64,000 nt of DNA from Kutzneria viridogrisea (GTDB taxonomy: Bacteria; Actinomycetota; Actinomycetes; Mycobacteriales; Pseudonocardiaceae). Position 1 is the first letter of the stretch; each line of letters begins with the position of its first letter. This document shows, piece by piece, positions 32,803 to 41,908 of this stretch. Made by a program: the position numbers and the translations under genes. The DNA lies in contig JACJID010000004.1 in NCBI GenBank assembly GCA_014138725.1, forward strand, positions 744,001-808,000, in the 5' to 3' direction. Below the pieces are notes generated by a model. That model saw only the letters and a list, made by a program, of their open reading frames with translations, had not been told where the DNA came from and ran no database searches.

Positions 32803-34050
32803 ATGACGGCTGACCTCAGCACAGCGCCGAGCAGCGCACCGGCCGAGCTGTGGGCGCAGCTGCCCAGGGGCCTGGTCGGGCAGTTGGCGCCCTGCGCGGG
32901 TCGACTGGCCAAGGAGATCCTCAGTGAGATCCAACAGCAGGTACCGGTCTACGCGGTACCGCTGAGCGGCCGCTTCGGGCAGTACCTGGTGCAGATCGTG
33001 GAGCGGGCGATCCGGCGCTGCTTCGAGAGCGTGGCCGACCCGCGGGCCTCGGGCGAGGACTGGAACGCCATGCTGCGCGAGGCGGGGCGGCTGGAGTACC
33101 TGGCCGGGCGCAACATGGACGCGTTGCAGACCGCGGTGCGGGTGGGCGCGCGGGTGGCGTGGCGGCGGGTGGCCGAGGTGGGCCGCACCGAGCACATCCC
33201 CACGCAGACCCTGCTGGTACTGGCCGAGGCGATCTTCGCCTACGTGGACGAACTGTCCACTGTGGCCATCGAGGGCTACACCCAGGCGCAGACCCAGGCC
33301 AGCGGGGCCGTGGAGCGCAGGCGCCGGGAACTGCTCAAGCTGCTGCTGGCCCAGCCGCAGGCCCCGCGCAGGGCCATCGAGGAGCTGGCGCTGGCCGCGA
33401 ACTGGACGCTGCCCGAGCAGATCAGCGTGCTGGTGCTGGAGTACCGCGAGGAGTACTTCGAACCGCCGATCTCCGTGCTGGGCAACGACGTGCTGGTCGA
33501 CTTCGAGAGCGAGGAGCCCTGCCTGCTCGCGCCCGGCACCGGGGAGCGGCTGATCGCGCTGAGCGAGTGGCTGGGCGACCGGCGGGCCGCGGTGGGGCCC
33601 ACCGTGCCGGTGGCCGAAGCGGCGGCCGCACTGGACTGCGCGCGGCGCACGCTGGCCCTGTGCCAGCGCGGGATCATCGACTCGGCCGGGCTGGTGTTCA
33701 GCGAGCAGCACCTGTCCACCCTGGTGCTGCTGTCCGACGAGTTCCTCGCCGAGCACCTGGCCCAGCGCGGGCTCGCCGCGTTCGCCGGGCTGACCGACAA
33801 GCAGCGCTCGCGGCTGACCGCCACCCTGCTCGCCTGGCTGGAGACCCGGGGCGGCATCAACGAGATCGCGGCCCGGCTGGAGATCCACCCGCAGACCGTG
33901 CGGTACCGCATGCACCAGATCGAGGACCTGGTCGGCGACAAGCTGGCCGACCCGCACCAGCGGCTGGAACTGGAGCTGGGCCTGCGCGCGCTGCGGCTGA
34001 CCCGGCCGGAGGTCACCGGGGACGAGCCCGAGGATCACCAGTTCGAGTAG
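32803..34050 (+). CDS. PucR-type HTH regulator
   Basis: This 415-residue protein starts at ATG 32803 behind GGAGGT. Its organisation matches the tandem pair upstream: LPRGLVGQLAPCAGRLAKEI, VRVGARVAWRRVAEVGRTEH, EAIFAYVDELSTVAIEGYT, and the C-terminal HTH LLAWLETRGGINEIAARLE and IHPQTVRYRMHQIEDLVG. It is divergent from the sortase-anchored surface protein and may control it; this is inference from position. A short unrelated tail (EVTGDEPEDHQFE) follows the HTH. Confidence 0.87.
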   Translation: MTADLSTAPSSAPAELWAQLPRGLVGQLAPCAGRLAKEILSEIQQQVPVYAVPLSGRFGQYLVQIVERAIRRCFESVADPRASGEDWNAMLREAGRLEYLAGRNMDALQTAVRVGARVAWRRVAEVGRTEHIPTQTLLVLAEAIFAYVDELSTVAIEGYTQAQTQASGAVERRRRELLKLLLAQPQAPRRAIEELALAANWTLPEQISVLVLEYREEYFEPPISVLGNDVLVDFESEEPCLLAPGTGERLIALSEWLGDRRAAVGPTVPVAEAAAALDCARRTLALCQRGIIDSAGLVFSEQHLSTLVLLSDEFLAEHLAQRGLAAFAGLTDKQRSRLTATLLAWLETRGGINEIAARLEIHPQTVRYRMHQIEDLVGDKLADPHQRLELELGLRALRLTRPEVTGDEPEDHQFE

Positions 34051-34095
34051 CGCGCTGGGACGGCGGTCGCCGCTGACCGCTGTCAGGATGGCGCC

Positions 34096-34488
34096 ATGTC
34101 GATCGCCACCGCCGCCACCACCGACCGCGCCTGGGCCGAACGGCTGCGGTCGTGGATACCCGAGGACTCGGCCGACGTGCTGGCGCTGGGCGGCTCGCTG
34201 TCCGCGGCGCTGACCGCGCGCGGGCACCGGGTCAGCGACATCCCCGTGCAGCGCGGCGGTTACGACGTGGTGCTGAGCAGGCACGTGCTCACCGCGCAGC
34301 CGGACCCGCTGCTCGCGCTGCGCCGGTGGATCCGCCTGCTGCGGCCCGGCGGGCGGCTCGTACTGGTGGAGATGATCCCGCCCGCCGCGCTGGAGGCCGC
34401 GGTGCGCCCGCTGGTCAGCGGGGTGCTGCTGGAGCCGCTGACCGACCCCGCCCTGCACGAGCCCTACGCCCTGCTGGCCCACGTCTGA
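34096..34488 (+). CDS. short methyltransferase-like protein
   Basis: This 130-residue protein starts at ATG 34096. It resembles the core of class I SAM-dependent methyltransferases: a motif-I-like strand and turn (SADVLALGGSLSAALTARGH), a motif-IV-like YDVVLSRHVLTAQPDPLLA and the post-motif LRPGGRLVLVEM. Motif I lacks the usual E/DxGxGxG sequence and the protein is half the usual length, so SAM binding is doubtful. It may be a degenerate or regulatory remnant. The last 25 bp overlap the convergent epimerase gene. Confidence 0.6.
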   Translation: MSIATAATTDRAWAERLRSWIPEDSADVLALGGSLSAALTARGHRVSDIPVQRGGYDVVLSRHVLTAQPDPLLALRRWIRLLRPGGRLVLVEMIPPAALEAAVRPLVSGVLLEPLTDPALHEPYALLAHV

Positions 34489-35393
34489 CCCCGGGCGGTC
34501 TGCGCGATGGCCTCGTCCACCGACCGCGGGCTCGTCGGCTCGATGAACAGCTCGTCCAGCAGCAGGCCGTCCAGGTGCTTCATGGCCAGGCCCGGCTCGT
34601 TGCCCGCGAGGCGGTTCACCGCGCCGCCGAGCCGCAGCAGTGCCCGGACCACACCTGCGGGCGCCCTGCGGACCACTCGCGGCCTGCCCACTGCCTCGGC
34701 GATGCGGCCGAACATGTCGTGCCAGGTCAGGTTCTCCTGCACCACGGGAAGGTCCTCGCCGCTGGCACGCTCCAGCGCCTCGGCCGCGGCGGCACCGACC
34801 GCCGCCGCGCTGGTGGCCGGGCTGCCCCCGGGCGGGGCGTACAGCGGGGACCGCGAGCGCGCCCACTTGAACAGCGGCACCGACCACATCGGCACCCGGC
34901 CCGGCGCGCTGCCGAACACGTACGGCACCTCCAGCACCGCCACGGGCAGGTCCGGGCCCGCGGCGGCACGCCCCAGGCGCGCCTGCTCGATGCGGCTGCG
35001 GACGTACGGGTGCTTCGCGGCCAGCTGCCAGTCGGGGCGGGTCCGCGCGAAGTAGGTGTAGTACGAGCCGAGCACGACCGCCCGCGTGCAGCCCACCTCA
35101 CCGGCCGCGCGCAGCAACGCCACCGCCGGCACCACGTTGCCCGCGTGCAGTGCCGGGGCCACGGGACGCTTGTGGCCGACGCGGTCGTCCATGCCCCCGG
35201 CGAACACCAGCCCGTCATGGCCCGCCAGCAGGTCGCGCAGCCGCTCGGCACCGGCCGAGGACACGTCCACAGCGCGGTCGATGCCGTCACGAGCTGTGCG
35301 GGCCACGGCCGTGACCTCGTGCCCGCGCTGGAGGAGTTGCGCACGGACGTGGTGCCCGAGCAGGCCGCTCGCGCCCACCACCAAGATCCTCAT
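34464..35393 (-). CDS. NAD-dependent epimerase/dehydratase family protein
   Basis: This 309-residue short-chain reductase of the extended/atypical group starts at ATG 35393. It has the Rossmann motif MRILVVGASGLLGHHV, a strand-4 LVFAGG and an ACTIVE-site-like tyrosine region in VLGSYYTYFARTRPD rather than a clean YxxxK. The C-terminal half carries VLEVPYVFGSAPGRVPMW, typical of extended enzymes. The natural substrate may be a nucleotide sugar or a carbonyl metabolite; the sequence does not decide. It is divergent from the 2-oxoglutarate oxygenase gene. Confidence 0.8.
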   Translation of the reverse strand: MRILVVGASGLLGHHVRAQLLQRGHEVTAVARTARDGIDRAVDVSSAGAERLRDLLAGHDGLVFAGGMDDRVGHKRPVAPALHAGNVVPAVALLRAAGEVGCTRAVVLGSYYTYFARTRPDWQLAAKHPYVRSRIEQARLGRAAAGPDLPVAVLEVPYVFGSAPGRVPMWSVPLFKWARSRSPLYAPPGGSPATSAAAVGAAAAEALERASGEDLPVVQENLTWHDMFGRIAEAVGRPRVVRRAPAGVVRALLRLGGAVNRLAGNEPGLAMKHLDGLLLDELFIEPTSPRSVDEAIAQTARGQTWASRA

Positions 35394-35478
35394 ACCGCCG
35401 ATCCTCGCCGAAGTGGCAAGTGGGGTCCAGCAGGTGGGCCACGTCGACGCACCCGGCCACAAGTGGTTGCATCGGGCC

Positions 35479-36441
35479 ATGGCCACCCTTCCCGTGATCG
35501 ACCTGACCCGCCCGCACAGCGGTGAGCTGCTGGAAGCCGCGCACGACATCGGGTTCTTCTACGTCGCGGGCCACGGCGTACCCGAGGAACTGGTCACCGG
35601 GATCTTCGAGCAGTCCCGGCGGTTGTTCGCCCTGCCGCCCGATCGGTTGCGGGCCATCGAGAACCTGCGCTCCGCCCAGTTCCGCGGCTACACCCGGGTG
35701 GGCACCGAGCACACCGGCGGCAGCGCGGACTGGCGCGAGCAGCTCGACGTGGGCCCTGAGCGCGAAGCGCTGCGGCTGGGCCCGCAGGACCCGCGGTACC
35801 TCGGGCTGATCGGCCCGAACCAGTGGCCCACCGAACTGCCCGAGCTGCGCACGACCACCCTGGCCTGGCAGGCCGAGGCGCAGCGGGTGAGCCTGGCCGT
35901 GCTGCGCTCACTGGCCCTCGCGCTCGGGCAGTCCCCGGACTACTTCGACGGCTGGTTCGACGAGGAGGCCGCCGTGCACCTGAAGCTGGTGCACTACCCC
36001 GGTCGGCAGTCCACCGAGGGCGAACAGGGCGTCGGCGCGCACAAGGACTACGGCTACCTCGCGCTGTTGCAGCAGGACGAGGTCGGCGGCCTCCAGGTGC
36101 AGACCCCGGACGGACGGTGGATCGACGCGACCCCGCTGCCCGGCACGTTCGTGGTGAACATCGGCGAGATGCTGGAGATCGCCACCGAGGGCTACCTCAA
36201 GGCCACCAACCACCGGGTGGTCAGCCCGCCCGCGGGCGTGGACCGCTACTCGGCGGCGTTCTTCCTGGCCCCGCGCCTGGACGCCGTGGTCCGGCCGCTG
36301 AACCTGCCGCCCGAACTGGCCGCCCAGTCCACCGGGGTCACCGAGGACCCGGACAACCCGCTGCTCGCCGCGTACGGGGAGAACGCGCTGCTGGGCTGGC
36401 TGCGCTCACACCCCGCGGTGGCCCAGCGCTGGTGGCGTTAG
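35479..36441 (+). CDS. 2-oxoglutarate/Fe(II) oxygenase, isopenicillin-N-synthase family
   Basis: This 320-residue protein starts at ATG 35479. The N-terminal DIOX_N domain is seen in LPVIDLTRPHSGELLEAAHD, then IGFFYVAGHGVPEELV. The iron facial triad is H and D in VGAHKDYGYLALL (about residues 190-192) and the distal H in ATNHRVVSPP (about 247). The 2-oxoglutarate-binding Arg-x-Ser is RYSAAFF. The family includes IPNS, ethylene-forming and hydroxylating enzymes; the substrate cannot be assigned. It shares a 4-bp stop overlap with the convergent regulator. Confidence 0.9.
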   Translation: MATLPVIDLTRPHSGELLEAAHDIGFFYVAGHGVPEELVTGIFEQSRRLFALPPDRLRAIENLRSAQFRGYTRVGTEHTGGSADWREQLDVGPEREALRLGPQDPRYLGLIGPNQWPTELPELRTTTLAWQAEAQRVSLAVLRSLALALGQSPDYFDGWFDEEAAVHLKLVHYPGRQSTEGEQGVGAHKDYGYLALLQQDEVGGLQVQTPDGRWIDATPLPGTFVVNIGEMLEIATEGYLKATNHRVVSPPAGVDRYSAAFFLAPRLDAVVRPLNLPPELAAQSTGVTEDPDNPLLAAYGENALLGWLRSHPAVAQRWWR

Positions 36442-37085
36442 CTCGCGGGCCAGCGCTGCACGATCAGCGCGGCCTGCACGCGGTTGCGCACCCCGAGCTT
36501 GGTCAACAACGTGGACACGTAGCTCTTCACGGTGGCCTCGGTCAGGCCCAGCTCGCGGGCGATCGCGCTGTTGGACCGGCCGTCGGCCAGCAGGTCCAGC
36601 ACCTGCCGCTCCCGCACGCTCAGCGCGCGCAGCGCCCGGGTCTCGGCCAGCTGGGCGCCCGCGGAACGCAGGCGGGGCATGATGCGCGCGGCCACCCTCG
36701 GGTCCAGCACCACCCCGCCCGCCGCCAGGTCCAGCACCGCGCGCACCAGGCTCTCCGGCTCGGCGTCGGACAGCAGGAAGCCGTGCGCCCCCGCCTCCAG
36801 CGCGGCGGCCACCACCTCGTCCACGTCGGCGTCGCCGAGCACCGCGACCACCGGCGGCTCGGGCAGCCCGCGCAGCGACCGCACGGAGATCAGGCCCTCG
36901 GTGCTCAGCAGCACCACCGCGGGCCGGTGCGCGCGGACGGCGGGCAGCAGGTCGGCGCCGGTACCGGACTCGGCGACCACCTCGATCCGGCCACCGGCCT
37001 CCAGCAGTACGCGCAGGCCCAGGCGCAGCGGCACCTCGTCCGCGGCGAGCACCAGGCGGACCGCATCACCCGAGCTGTCGACCAC
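36438..37085 (-). CDS. NarL/LuxR-type regulator with degenerate receiver domain
   Basis: This 215-residue protein starts at GTG 37085. The C-terminal LuxR HTH is intact (LSVRERQVLDLLADGRSNSA, then ELGLTEATVKSYVSTLLTKL). The N-terminal receiver is recognisable, but the phospho-acceptor position, normally Asp in VVLLD, is Ser (AVVLLSTEGL). The conserved Lys of GFLLKD is also Ser (GFLLSDAEP), while the acidic pair ADE remains. Phosphorylation at the usual site is therefore impossible, and control may be by a ligand, a partner or abundance. The stop lies 4 bp across the oxygenase stop. It is the last gene after the der operon, 11 bp downstream of der. Confidence 0.87.
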   Translation of the reverse strand: MVDSSGDAVRLVLAADEVPLRLGLRVLLEAGGRIEVVAESGTGADLLPAVRAHRPAVVLLSTEGLISVRSLRGLPEPPVVAVLGDADVDEVVAAALEAGAHGFLLSDAEPESLVRAVLDLAAGGVVLDPRVAARIMPRLRSAGAQLAETRALRALSVRERQVLDLLADGRSNSAIARELGLTEATVKSYVSTLLTKLGVRNRVQAALIVQRWPAS

Positions 37086-37096
37086 TGCGCCCCCAG

Positions 37097-38512
37097 TCAG
37101 TTCTTGCGCGGCTTCTTCTCCCTGACCCGCACCGACACCTGGATCGGCGTGCCCACGAACCCGAACTGCTCACGCAGCTTGCGCTCGATGAACCGGCGGT
37201 ACCCGGCCTCCAGGAAGCCGCTGGTGAACAGCACGATCGTCGGCGGCCGGGTCTGCGCCTGGGTGGCGAACAGGACCTTGGGCTGCTTGCCACCGCGCAC
37301 CGGCGGCGGGGTCGCCGCGATCAGGTCGGACAGCCAGGAGTTGAGGATGCCGGTGGGGATGCGCGAGTCCCAGGAGGTCAGCGCGGTGCGCAGGGCCGGG
37401 GCCAGCTTGCGCACGGCACGCCCGGTGAGCGCGGAGATGTTCACCCGCTCCGCCCAGGGCACCCGCACCAGCCCGCGCTCCAGCTCCTTCTCCAGCTGGC
37501 CGCGCCGGTCCTCGTCGACCAGGTCCCACTTGTTCATCGCCAGCACGCAGGCCTTGCCCGCGTCCACCACCATGGACAGCACGCGCAGGTCCTGCTCGCT
37601 GATCGGCTCGCTGGCGTCCAGCAGCACGATGGCCACCTCGGCCGCCTCGATCGCCGCCTTGGTGCGCAGCGAGGCGTAGTACTCCATGCCGCTGGCGAAG
37701 TTGACCCGCTTGCGCAGCCCCGCGGTGTCCACGAAGCGCCACACCTCGTCGTCCAGCTCGACCAGCGAGTCGACCGGGTCCACCGTGGTGCCCGCCACCG
37801 AGTCGACCACCGAGCGCTGCTCGCCGGTCAGCTTGTTGAGCAGGCTCGACTTGCCCACGTTGGGCCGCCCCACCAGCGCCACCCGGCGCGGGCCGCCCAC
37901 CGGCTCGCCGATCAGGTCGCGCGGGGTCTCCGGCAGCGCGGCGAGGATCGCGTCCAGCAGGTCGCCCGAGCCACGCCCGTGCAGACCGCTGACCGGGTGC
38001 GGTTCGCCCAGCCCCAGCGACCACAGCGCGGCCGTGTCGGCCAGCAGCCGGTCGTCGTCCACCTTGTTGGCCACCAGCAGCACCGGCCGCTTGGACCGGC
38101 GCAGCACCTTGGCAACGGCCTCGTCGGTGCTGGTGGCGCCCACCGTGGCGTCCACCACGACCAGCACGGCGTCGGCGCTGTTCATGGCCACCTCGGCCTG
38201 CGCGGCCACCGAGGCCTGCAACCCCGTCGCGTCGGGCTCCCAGCCGCCGGTGTCCACCACGGTGAACCGGCGGCCGTTCCACAGCGCGTCGTAGCTGATC
38301 CGGTCCCGGGTCACGCCCGGCACGTCCTGCACGACCGCCTCGCGGCGGCCCAGGATGCGGTTCACCAGGGTGGACTTGCCCACGTTGGGCCGCCCGACCA
38401 CGGCGAGCACCGGCTGCGGCGTGACCGCCTCACCGGACTCACCGTCCAGGGCACCCTCGTCGAGGACCGCCCACTCGGCCTCGTCGCTCCAGGTGCCGTC
38501 CAACTCAGTCAC
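37097..38512 (-). CDS. der: ribosome-assembly GTPase Der (EngA)
   Basis: This 471-residue protein starts at GTG 38512. It has two tandem GTPase domains, each with G1 GRPNVGKS (about residues 40 and 213), G3 DTGG and DTAG, and G4 NKVD and NKWD, then a KH-like domain in the last 100 residues (HIPTG-type region to REKKPRKN). Der binds the large ribosomal subunit precursor. About 35 acidic N-terminal residues precede the first domain, as usual for actinobacterial Der. The start overlaps the plsC stop by 4 bp. Confidence 0.95.
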   Translation of the reverse strand: MTELDGTWSDEAEWAVLDEGALDGESGEAVTPQPVLAVVGRPNVGKSTLVNRILGRREAVVQDVPGVTRDRISYDALWNGRRFTVVDTGGWEPDATGLQASVAAQAEVAMNSADAVLVVVDATVGATSTDEAVAKVLRRSKRPVLLVANKVDDDRLLADTAALWSLGLGEPHPVSGLHGRGSGDLLDAILAALPETPRDLIGEPVGGPRRVALVGRPNVGKSSLLNKLTGEQRSVVDSVAGTTVDPVDSLVELDDEVWRFVDTAGLRKRVNFASGMEYYASLRTKAAIEAAEVAIVLLDASEPISEQDLRVLSMVVDAGKACVLAMNKWDLVDEDRRGQLEKELERGLVRVPWAERVNISALTGRAVRKLAPALRTALTSWDSRIPTGILNSWLSDLIAATPPPVRGGKQPKVLFATQAQTRPPTIVLFTSGFLEAGYRRFIERKLREQFGFVGTPIQVSVRVREKKPRKN

Positions 38513-39180
38513 GAGATCTCCTTGCTAGCGCCGATGCCGGGACCACTGTCCCGCCGGCGGTCGAGTTCGGCGACCAGAGCCGCCAGTTCGCCGCGGACCC
38601 GCTCGGTGGCGGCGGTCAACGCGGCGCGGCCCTTGTCGGCCGGAAGTTCGAAGGGGTCGCCGACCAGCACGTCCACCACGGGGCGGAAGCGCCGCTTGGC
38701 GCCGTCGGGGCGCAGCGTGCCGCGGCAGGCCACCGGCACGACCACCGCGCCGGAGCTGCGCGCCAGCCAGGCCGCGCCGTTGTGCGCGCTGTCCACGTCA
38801 CCGGCACCGCGCGTGCCCTCGGGGAAGATGCCCACCAGTCCGCCCGAGCGCAGCACGCGCACGGCCGTCATCAGCGGTCCGCGGTCCGGGGCGTCCCGGC
38901 GCAGTGCGATCTGGCCGATCCTGCGCAGGCCCTTGCCGAGCAGGCCCCTGAACATCTCCTGCTTGATCAGGAAGACCGGCCGCCTCGGCAGCACCGCGAA
39001 CAGGATCGGGCCCTCCAGCATCGTGCTGTGGTTGGCCACCACCAGGACCGGGCCGGTGCGCGGCACGTTCTCCGCGCCCCGCACGCGCAGCCGGTAGAAC
39101 GGGGTGAAGATCCAGGTGCCCAGCCAGCGGGCGAGGCCGTGCAGCCGGGGCCAGGAGCCCTCGGGCAGCTCACCGCTCAC
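38509..39180 (-). CDS. plsC: 1-acyl-sn-glycerol-3-phosphate acyltransferase (PlsC family)
   Basis: This 223-residue protein starts at GTG 39180, overlapping the cmk stop region. The acyltransferase block-I motif is NHSTMLEG, where the usual HX4D reads HX4E. Block III is present as FPEGTRG, and block IV as VVPVACRG. One hydrophobic segment near the N-terminus would attach it to membrane. It is located in the conserved cmk-plsC-der order of actinobacteria. The Asp-to-Glu change in block I is unusual and could alter activity. Confidence 0.88.
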   Translation of the reverse strand: MSGELPEGSWPRLHGLARWLGTWIFTPFYRLRVRGAENVPRTGPVLVVANHSTMLEGPILFAVLPRRPVFLIKQEMFRGLLGKGLRRIGQIALRRDAPDRGPLMTAVRVLRSGGLVGIFPEGTRGAGDVDSAHNGAAWLARSSGAVVVPVACRGTLRPDGAKRRFRPVVDVLVGDPFELPADKGRAALTAATERVRGELAALVAELDRRRDSGPGIGASKEIS

Positions 39181-39886
39181 GGCCGCTCCCGGTCGGCACC
39201 TTGAGCATGTCGCGCTCGGACACCATCGCCAGCAGCTCGGCCTGCACCCCGGCCAGATCCAACTCGGTGGTGTCCAGCTCCACCGCGTCCTCGGCGGGCC
39301 GCAGCGGTGAGGTGGCCCGGGACGAGTCGTAGGCGTCGCGGCGCTGCACGGAGGCCAGCGTGGCGCTCAGGTCCGTGCTGTCCTGGCGACTGCGCCGCTG
39401 GGCCCTGGCCTCGGCGGAGGCGGTGAGGTAGACCTTCAGCGCCGCGTCGGGCGCCACGGTGGTGCCGATGTCGCGGCCCTCGACCACGATGCCGCCCACG
39501 GTGTCCAGAGCCTCGGTGATGATCCGCCGCTGCTCGGCGACCAACTGGGCCCGCACCTGCGGCACCGCCGACACCGGGGACACGGCCGTGGTGACCTCCT
39601 GGCCGCGGATCTCCGCCGACACGTCCGCACCGTCCACTGTGGTGGCCTGCGCCCCCGGGTCGGTGGACAGCCCGATCCGCGCCCGCTGGACGACCTCGGT
39701 CACCGCCGCGGCGTCGGTCGGGTCCACCTGGGCGCGCAGCACCGCCAGGGTGGCCGCCCGGTACATCGCGCCCGTGTCCAGGTAGGCCGCGCCCAGCGAG
39801 CCGGCCAGCCGACGTGCGACGGTGGACTTGCCGGTGCCCGACGGCCCGTCCAGGGCCACCACACCCAGCAACTCTCCGTGTTCCAC
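39170..39886 (-). CDS. cmk: (d)CMP kinase
   Basis: This 238-residue cytidylate kinase starts at GTG 39886. It has P-loop ALDGPSGTGKSTVARRLA, then YLDTGAMYRAATL for nucleotide contact, VVEGRDIGTTVAPDA for CMP binding and the lid KVYLTASAEARAQRRS. It phosphorylates CMP and dCMP with ATP, in the cytoplasm. It sits between aroH and plsC in an operon and overlaps plsC by 11 bp. Confidence 0.95.
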   Translation of the reverse strand: MEHGELLGVVALDGPSGTGKSTVARRLAGSLGAAYLDTGAMYRAATLAVLRAQVDPTDAAAVTEVVQRARIGLSTDPGAQATTVDGADVSAEIRGQEVTTAVSPVSAVPQVRAQLVAEQRRIITEALDTVGGIVVEGRDIGTTVAPDAALKVYLTASAEARAQRRSRQDSTDLSATLASVQRRDAYDSSRATSPLRPAEDAVELDTTELDLAGVQAELLAMVSERDMLKVPTGSGRER

Positions 39887-39968
39887 CGCGCGCCTCCCAG
39901 GCAGTGCAGGACCGTGTCCCCACCATTCTGCCTGGTGACCACCTGACCGGCCGAATCCGGTTCCCGGG

Positions 39969-40331
39969 TCAGTGTGGCAGGTCGGTGCGCAGGGCCGCCG
40001 CGCCCCGCAGGTAGGCGTGCTTGATCTCGGCGCGGGTCAGGTCCGTCTCCACGTGCGCCAGCAGCCGGATCACCCTCGGCATCGCCCCCGGCACGTCGAT
40101 CTCCGTCGCGGAGAGCAGCGGCACGTCCGCCAGCCCCGCCATGCGCGCGGCGTAGGCCGGGAACTCGCTGGTCACGTCCGGTGTGGCGGTCAGCACAACG
40201 CTGATCAGGTCATCGGCCGTCAGCCCGTTGCGGCCGAGCACCTCGGCCACCAGCTCGGCCGTCGCCGCCAGCACCTGCTCCCGCTCGTCGGCCTCGATCT
40301 GGGTCGCGCCGCGCACCGCTCGCACTGCCAT
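39969..40331 (-). CDS. aroH: monofunctional chorismate mutase AroH
   Basis: This 120-residue protein starts at ATG 40331. It is of the AroH type (trimeric, Bacillus-like): VRAVRGATQIEADEREQVLA with the catalytic Arg, TPDVTSEFPAYAARM with a core turn, and the basic RVIRLLAHVETD near the C-terminus. It converts chorismate to prephenate for phenylalanine and tyrosine. It leads the aroH-cmk-plsC-der set; an 82-bp gap separates it from cmk. Confidence 0.93.
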   Translation of the reverse strand: MAVRAVRGATQIEADEREQVLAATAELVAEVLGRNGLTADDLISVVLTATPDVTSEFPAYAARMAGLADVPLLSATEIDVPGAMPRVIRLLAHVETDLTRAEIKHAYLRGAAALRTDLPH

Positions 40332-40411
40332 GCCCCGACCCTAGCCCGTGCAACCTCGCCGCGTACTTCGGCGTAGAGCAGGCAGTACCACTTGGTCGTT
40401 GGGGAGTTGAC

Positions 40412-41908
40412 GTGGCAGGACGCTCGGTCGCCGCTCTGGTCGGCAAGATCGCGCTGGCAATGGTCTCCGTGCTCGTGCTCGGCGCCACCGGGCTGGCCTG
40501 GGGCACCTTCCGCGAGTTGCAGGGGCTCGGCACCTCGCAGGCGATCTCCGGGGAGAGCAGCCCACCCGGCAGCACGCAGAACATCCTCGTGCTGGGGCTG
40601 ACCACCCGGAAGGGCATGAACGGGGAGGACCTACCCAAGGAGGTGCTCGACAACCTGCACGCCGGGGACTCCAGCGTCGGGGGCTACAACACCAACACCA
40701 TGATCGTGCTGCACGTGCCCGGCGACGGCAGCAAGGCCCAGGCTGTGTCCGTGCCCCGTGACGACTACGTCACCTTCGTGGACGGCCCGCTGCTCGGCAG
40801 CACCAAGGGCAAGCTCAAGGAGGCGTACGGCAAGGCCAAGGAACAGGAGCAGGAGCGGATCTACGCCCAGGGCGAGCGCGACCCCGCCACCCTCGAGCAG
40901 AAGGCCCGCGAGGCCGGGCGCGTGTCCGTGCGCAAGAACGTGGAGGCCCTGCTCAACATCCACATCGACCACCTCGCCGAGATCAGCCTCGCCGGGTTCT
41001 ACGACCTCGCCACCCAACTCGACGGCATCGACGTGTGCCTCAAGCACGCCACCAGCGACACCAACGCCGGGGCCAACTTCAAGCAGGGCCGCCAACACCT
41101 CAACGGCGCCCAGGCGCTGGCCTTCGTGCGGCAGCGCGACAACCTGCCCAACAACGACCTCGACCGCACCCACCGGCAGCAGGCCTTCCTCGCTTCCATC
41201 ACCACCAAGCTCAAGGAGCAGGGCGTCTTCGGCAACCTCGGCAAGCTCCAGGGCATGATCGACGTCGCCACCAAGGACGTGGTCATCGACAAGGGCTGGG
41301 ACCTGCTGTCCTTCGCCCAGCAGGCGCAGAACCTGACCGGCGGCAACATCGAGTTCCACACCCTGCCGATCAAGGGCTACGCCAAGGACCCCAACGACCC
41401 CAGCTCCGACATCAACCTCATCGACATCCCCTACGTCCAGGCCCTCGTGCAGACCCTGTTCAACCCCGCGCCCGCCGCCGCGCCGACCGCCCCCACGACC
41501 ACGACCCCCGCCCCTCCCCCCATCAAGGGCGGCGGCTCCACTGTGGACGTGCGCAACGGCATCGGCGAGGACGGTCTCGCCGCCAAACTCGCCAACGCCC
41601 TGTCCGGCTACGGCTTCACCAAGGGCGAGGCCACCTCCGTCGCCCCCCAGGCCTCCTCGCAGATCTTCTACGGCACCGGCGCCAAGGAGGACGCCCTCAA
41701 GCTCGCCCAGTTCTTCGGCGGCATCAAGGCCACCGCCAGCACCTCCGCCGCCCCCGGCCACGTCGCACTCTGGATCGGCAAGGGCTTCACCACCCCCACC
41801 GCCCTCGCCGGTGCCACCGCTGCCACGCCCACCACCACCGTGCCGGTGCCCACCGAGGGCCCGCAGGGCGGCGCCGTGGACGGCGGCGGAATCCCTTGCG
41901 TGGACTAG
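40412..41908 (+). CDS. LytR-CpsA-Psr (LCP) cell-wall ligase with LytR_C domain
   Basis: This 498-residue membrane protein starts at GTG 40412, with GGGGAG 5 bases upstream. It has an N-terminal transmembrane helix (LALMVSVLVLG-type segment, residues 12-33), then the LCP catalytic domain with VSVPRDDYVTF, and RQRDNLPNNDLDRTHRQQAF, whose Asp/Arg residues bind pyrophosphate and polyprenol. After a Pro/Thr linker (TTTTPAPPPIKGG) comes the LytR_C domain (VDVRNGIGEDGLAAKLANAL). Such enzymes attach wall glycopolymers to peptidoglycan (arabinogalactan in mycolata). The stop overlaps that of the convergent HNH gene in the sequence CTAG. Confidence 0.92.
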   Translation: MAGRSVAALVGKIALAMVSVLVLGATGLAWGTFRELQGLGTSQAISGESSPPGSTQNILVLGLTTRKGMNGEDLPKEVLDNLHAGDSSVGGYNTNTMIVLHVPGDGSKAQAVSVPRDDYVTFVDGPLLGSTKGKLKEAYGKAKEQEQERIYAQGERDPATLEQKAREAGRVSVRKNVEALLNIHIDHLAEISLAGFYDLATQLDGIDVCLKHATSDTNAGANFKQGRQHLNGAQALAFVRQRDNLPNNDLDRTHRQQAFLASITTKLKEQGVFGNLGKLQGMIDVATKDVVIDKGWDLLSFAQQAQNLTGGNIEFHTLPIKGYAKDPNDPSSDINLIDIPYVQALVQTLFNPAPAAAPTAPTTTTPAPPPIKGGGSTVDVRNGIGEDGLAAKLANALSGYGFTKGEATSVAPQASSQIFYGTGAKEDALKLAQFFGGIKATASTSAAPGHVALWIGKGFTTPTALAGATAATPTTTVPVPTEGPQGGAVDGGGIPCVD

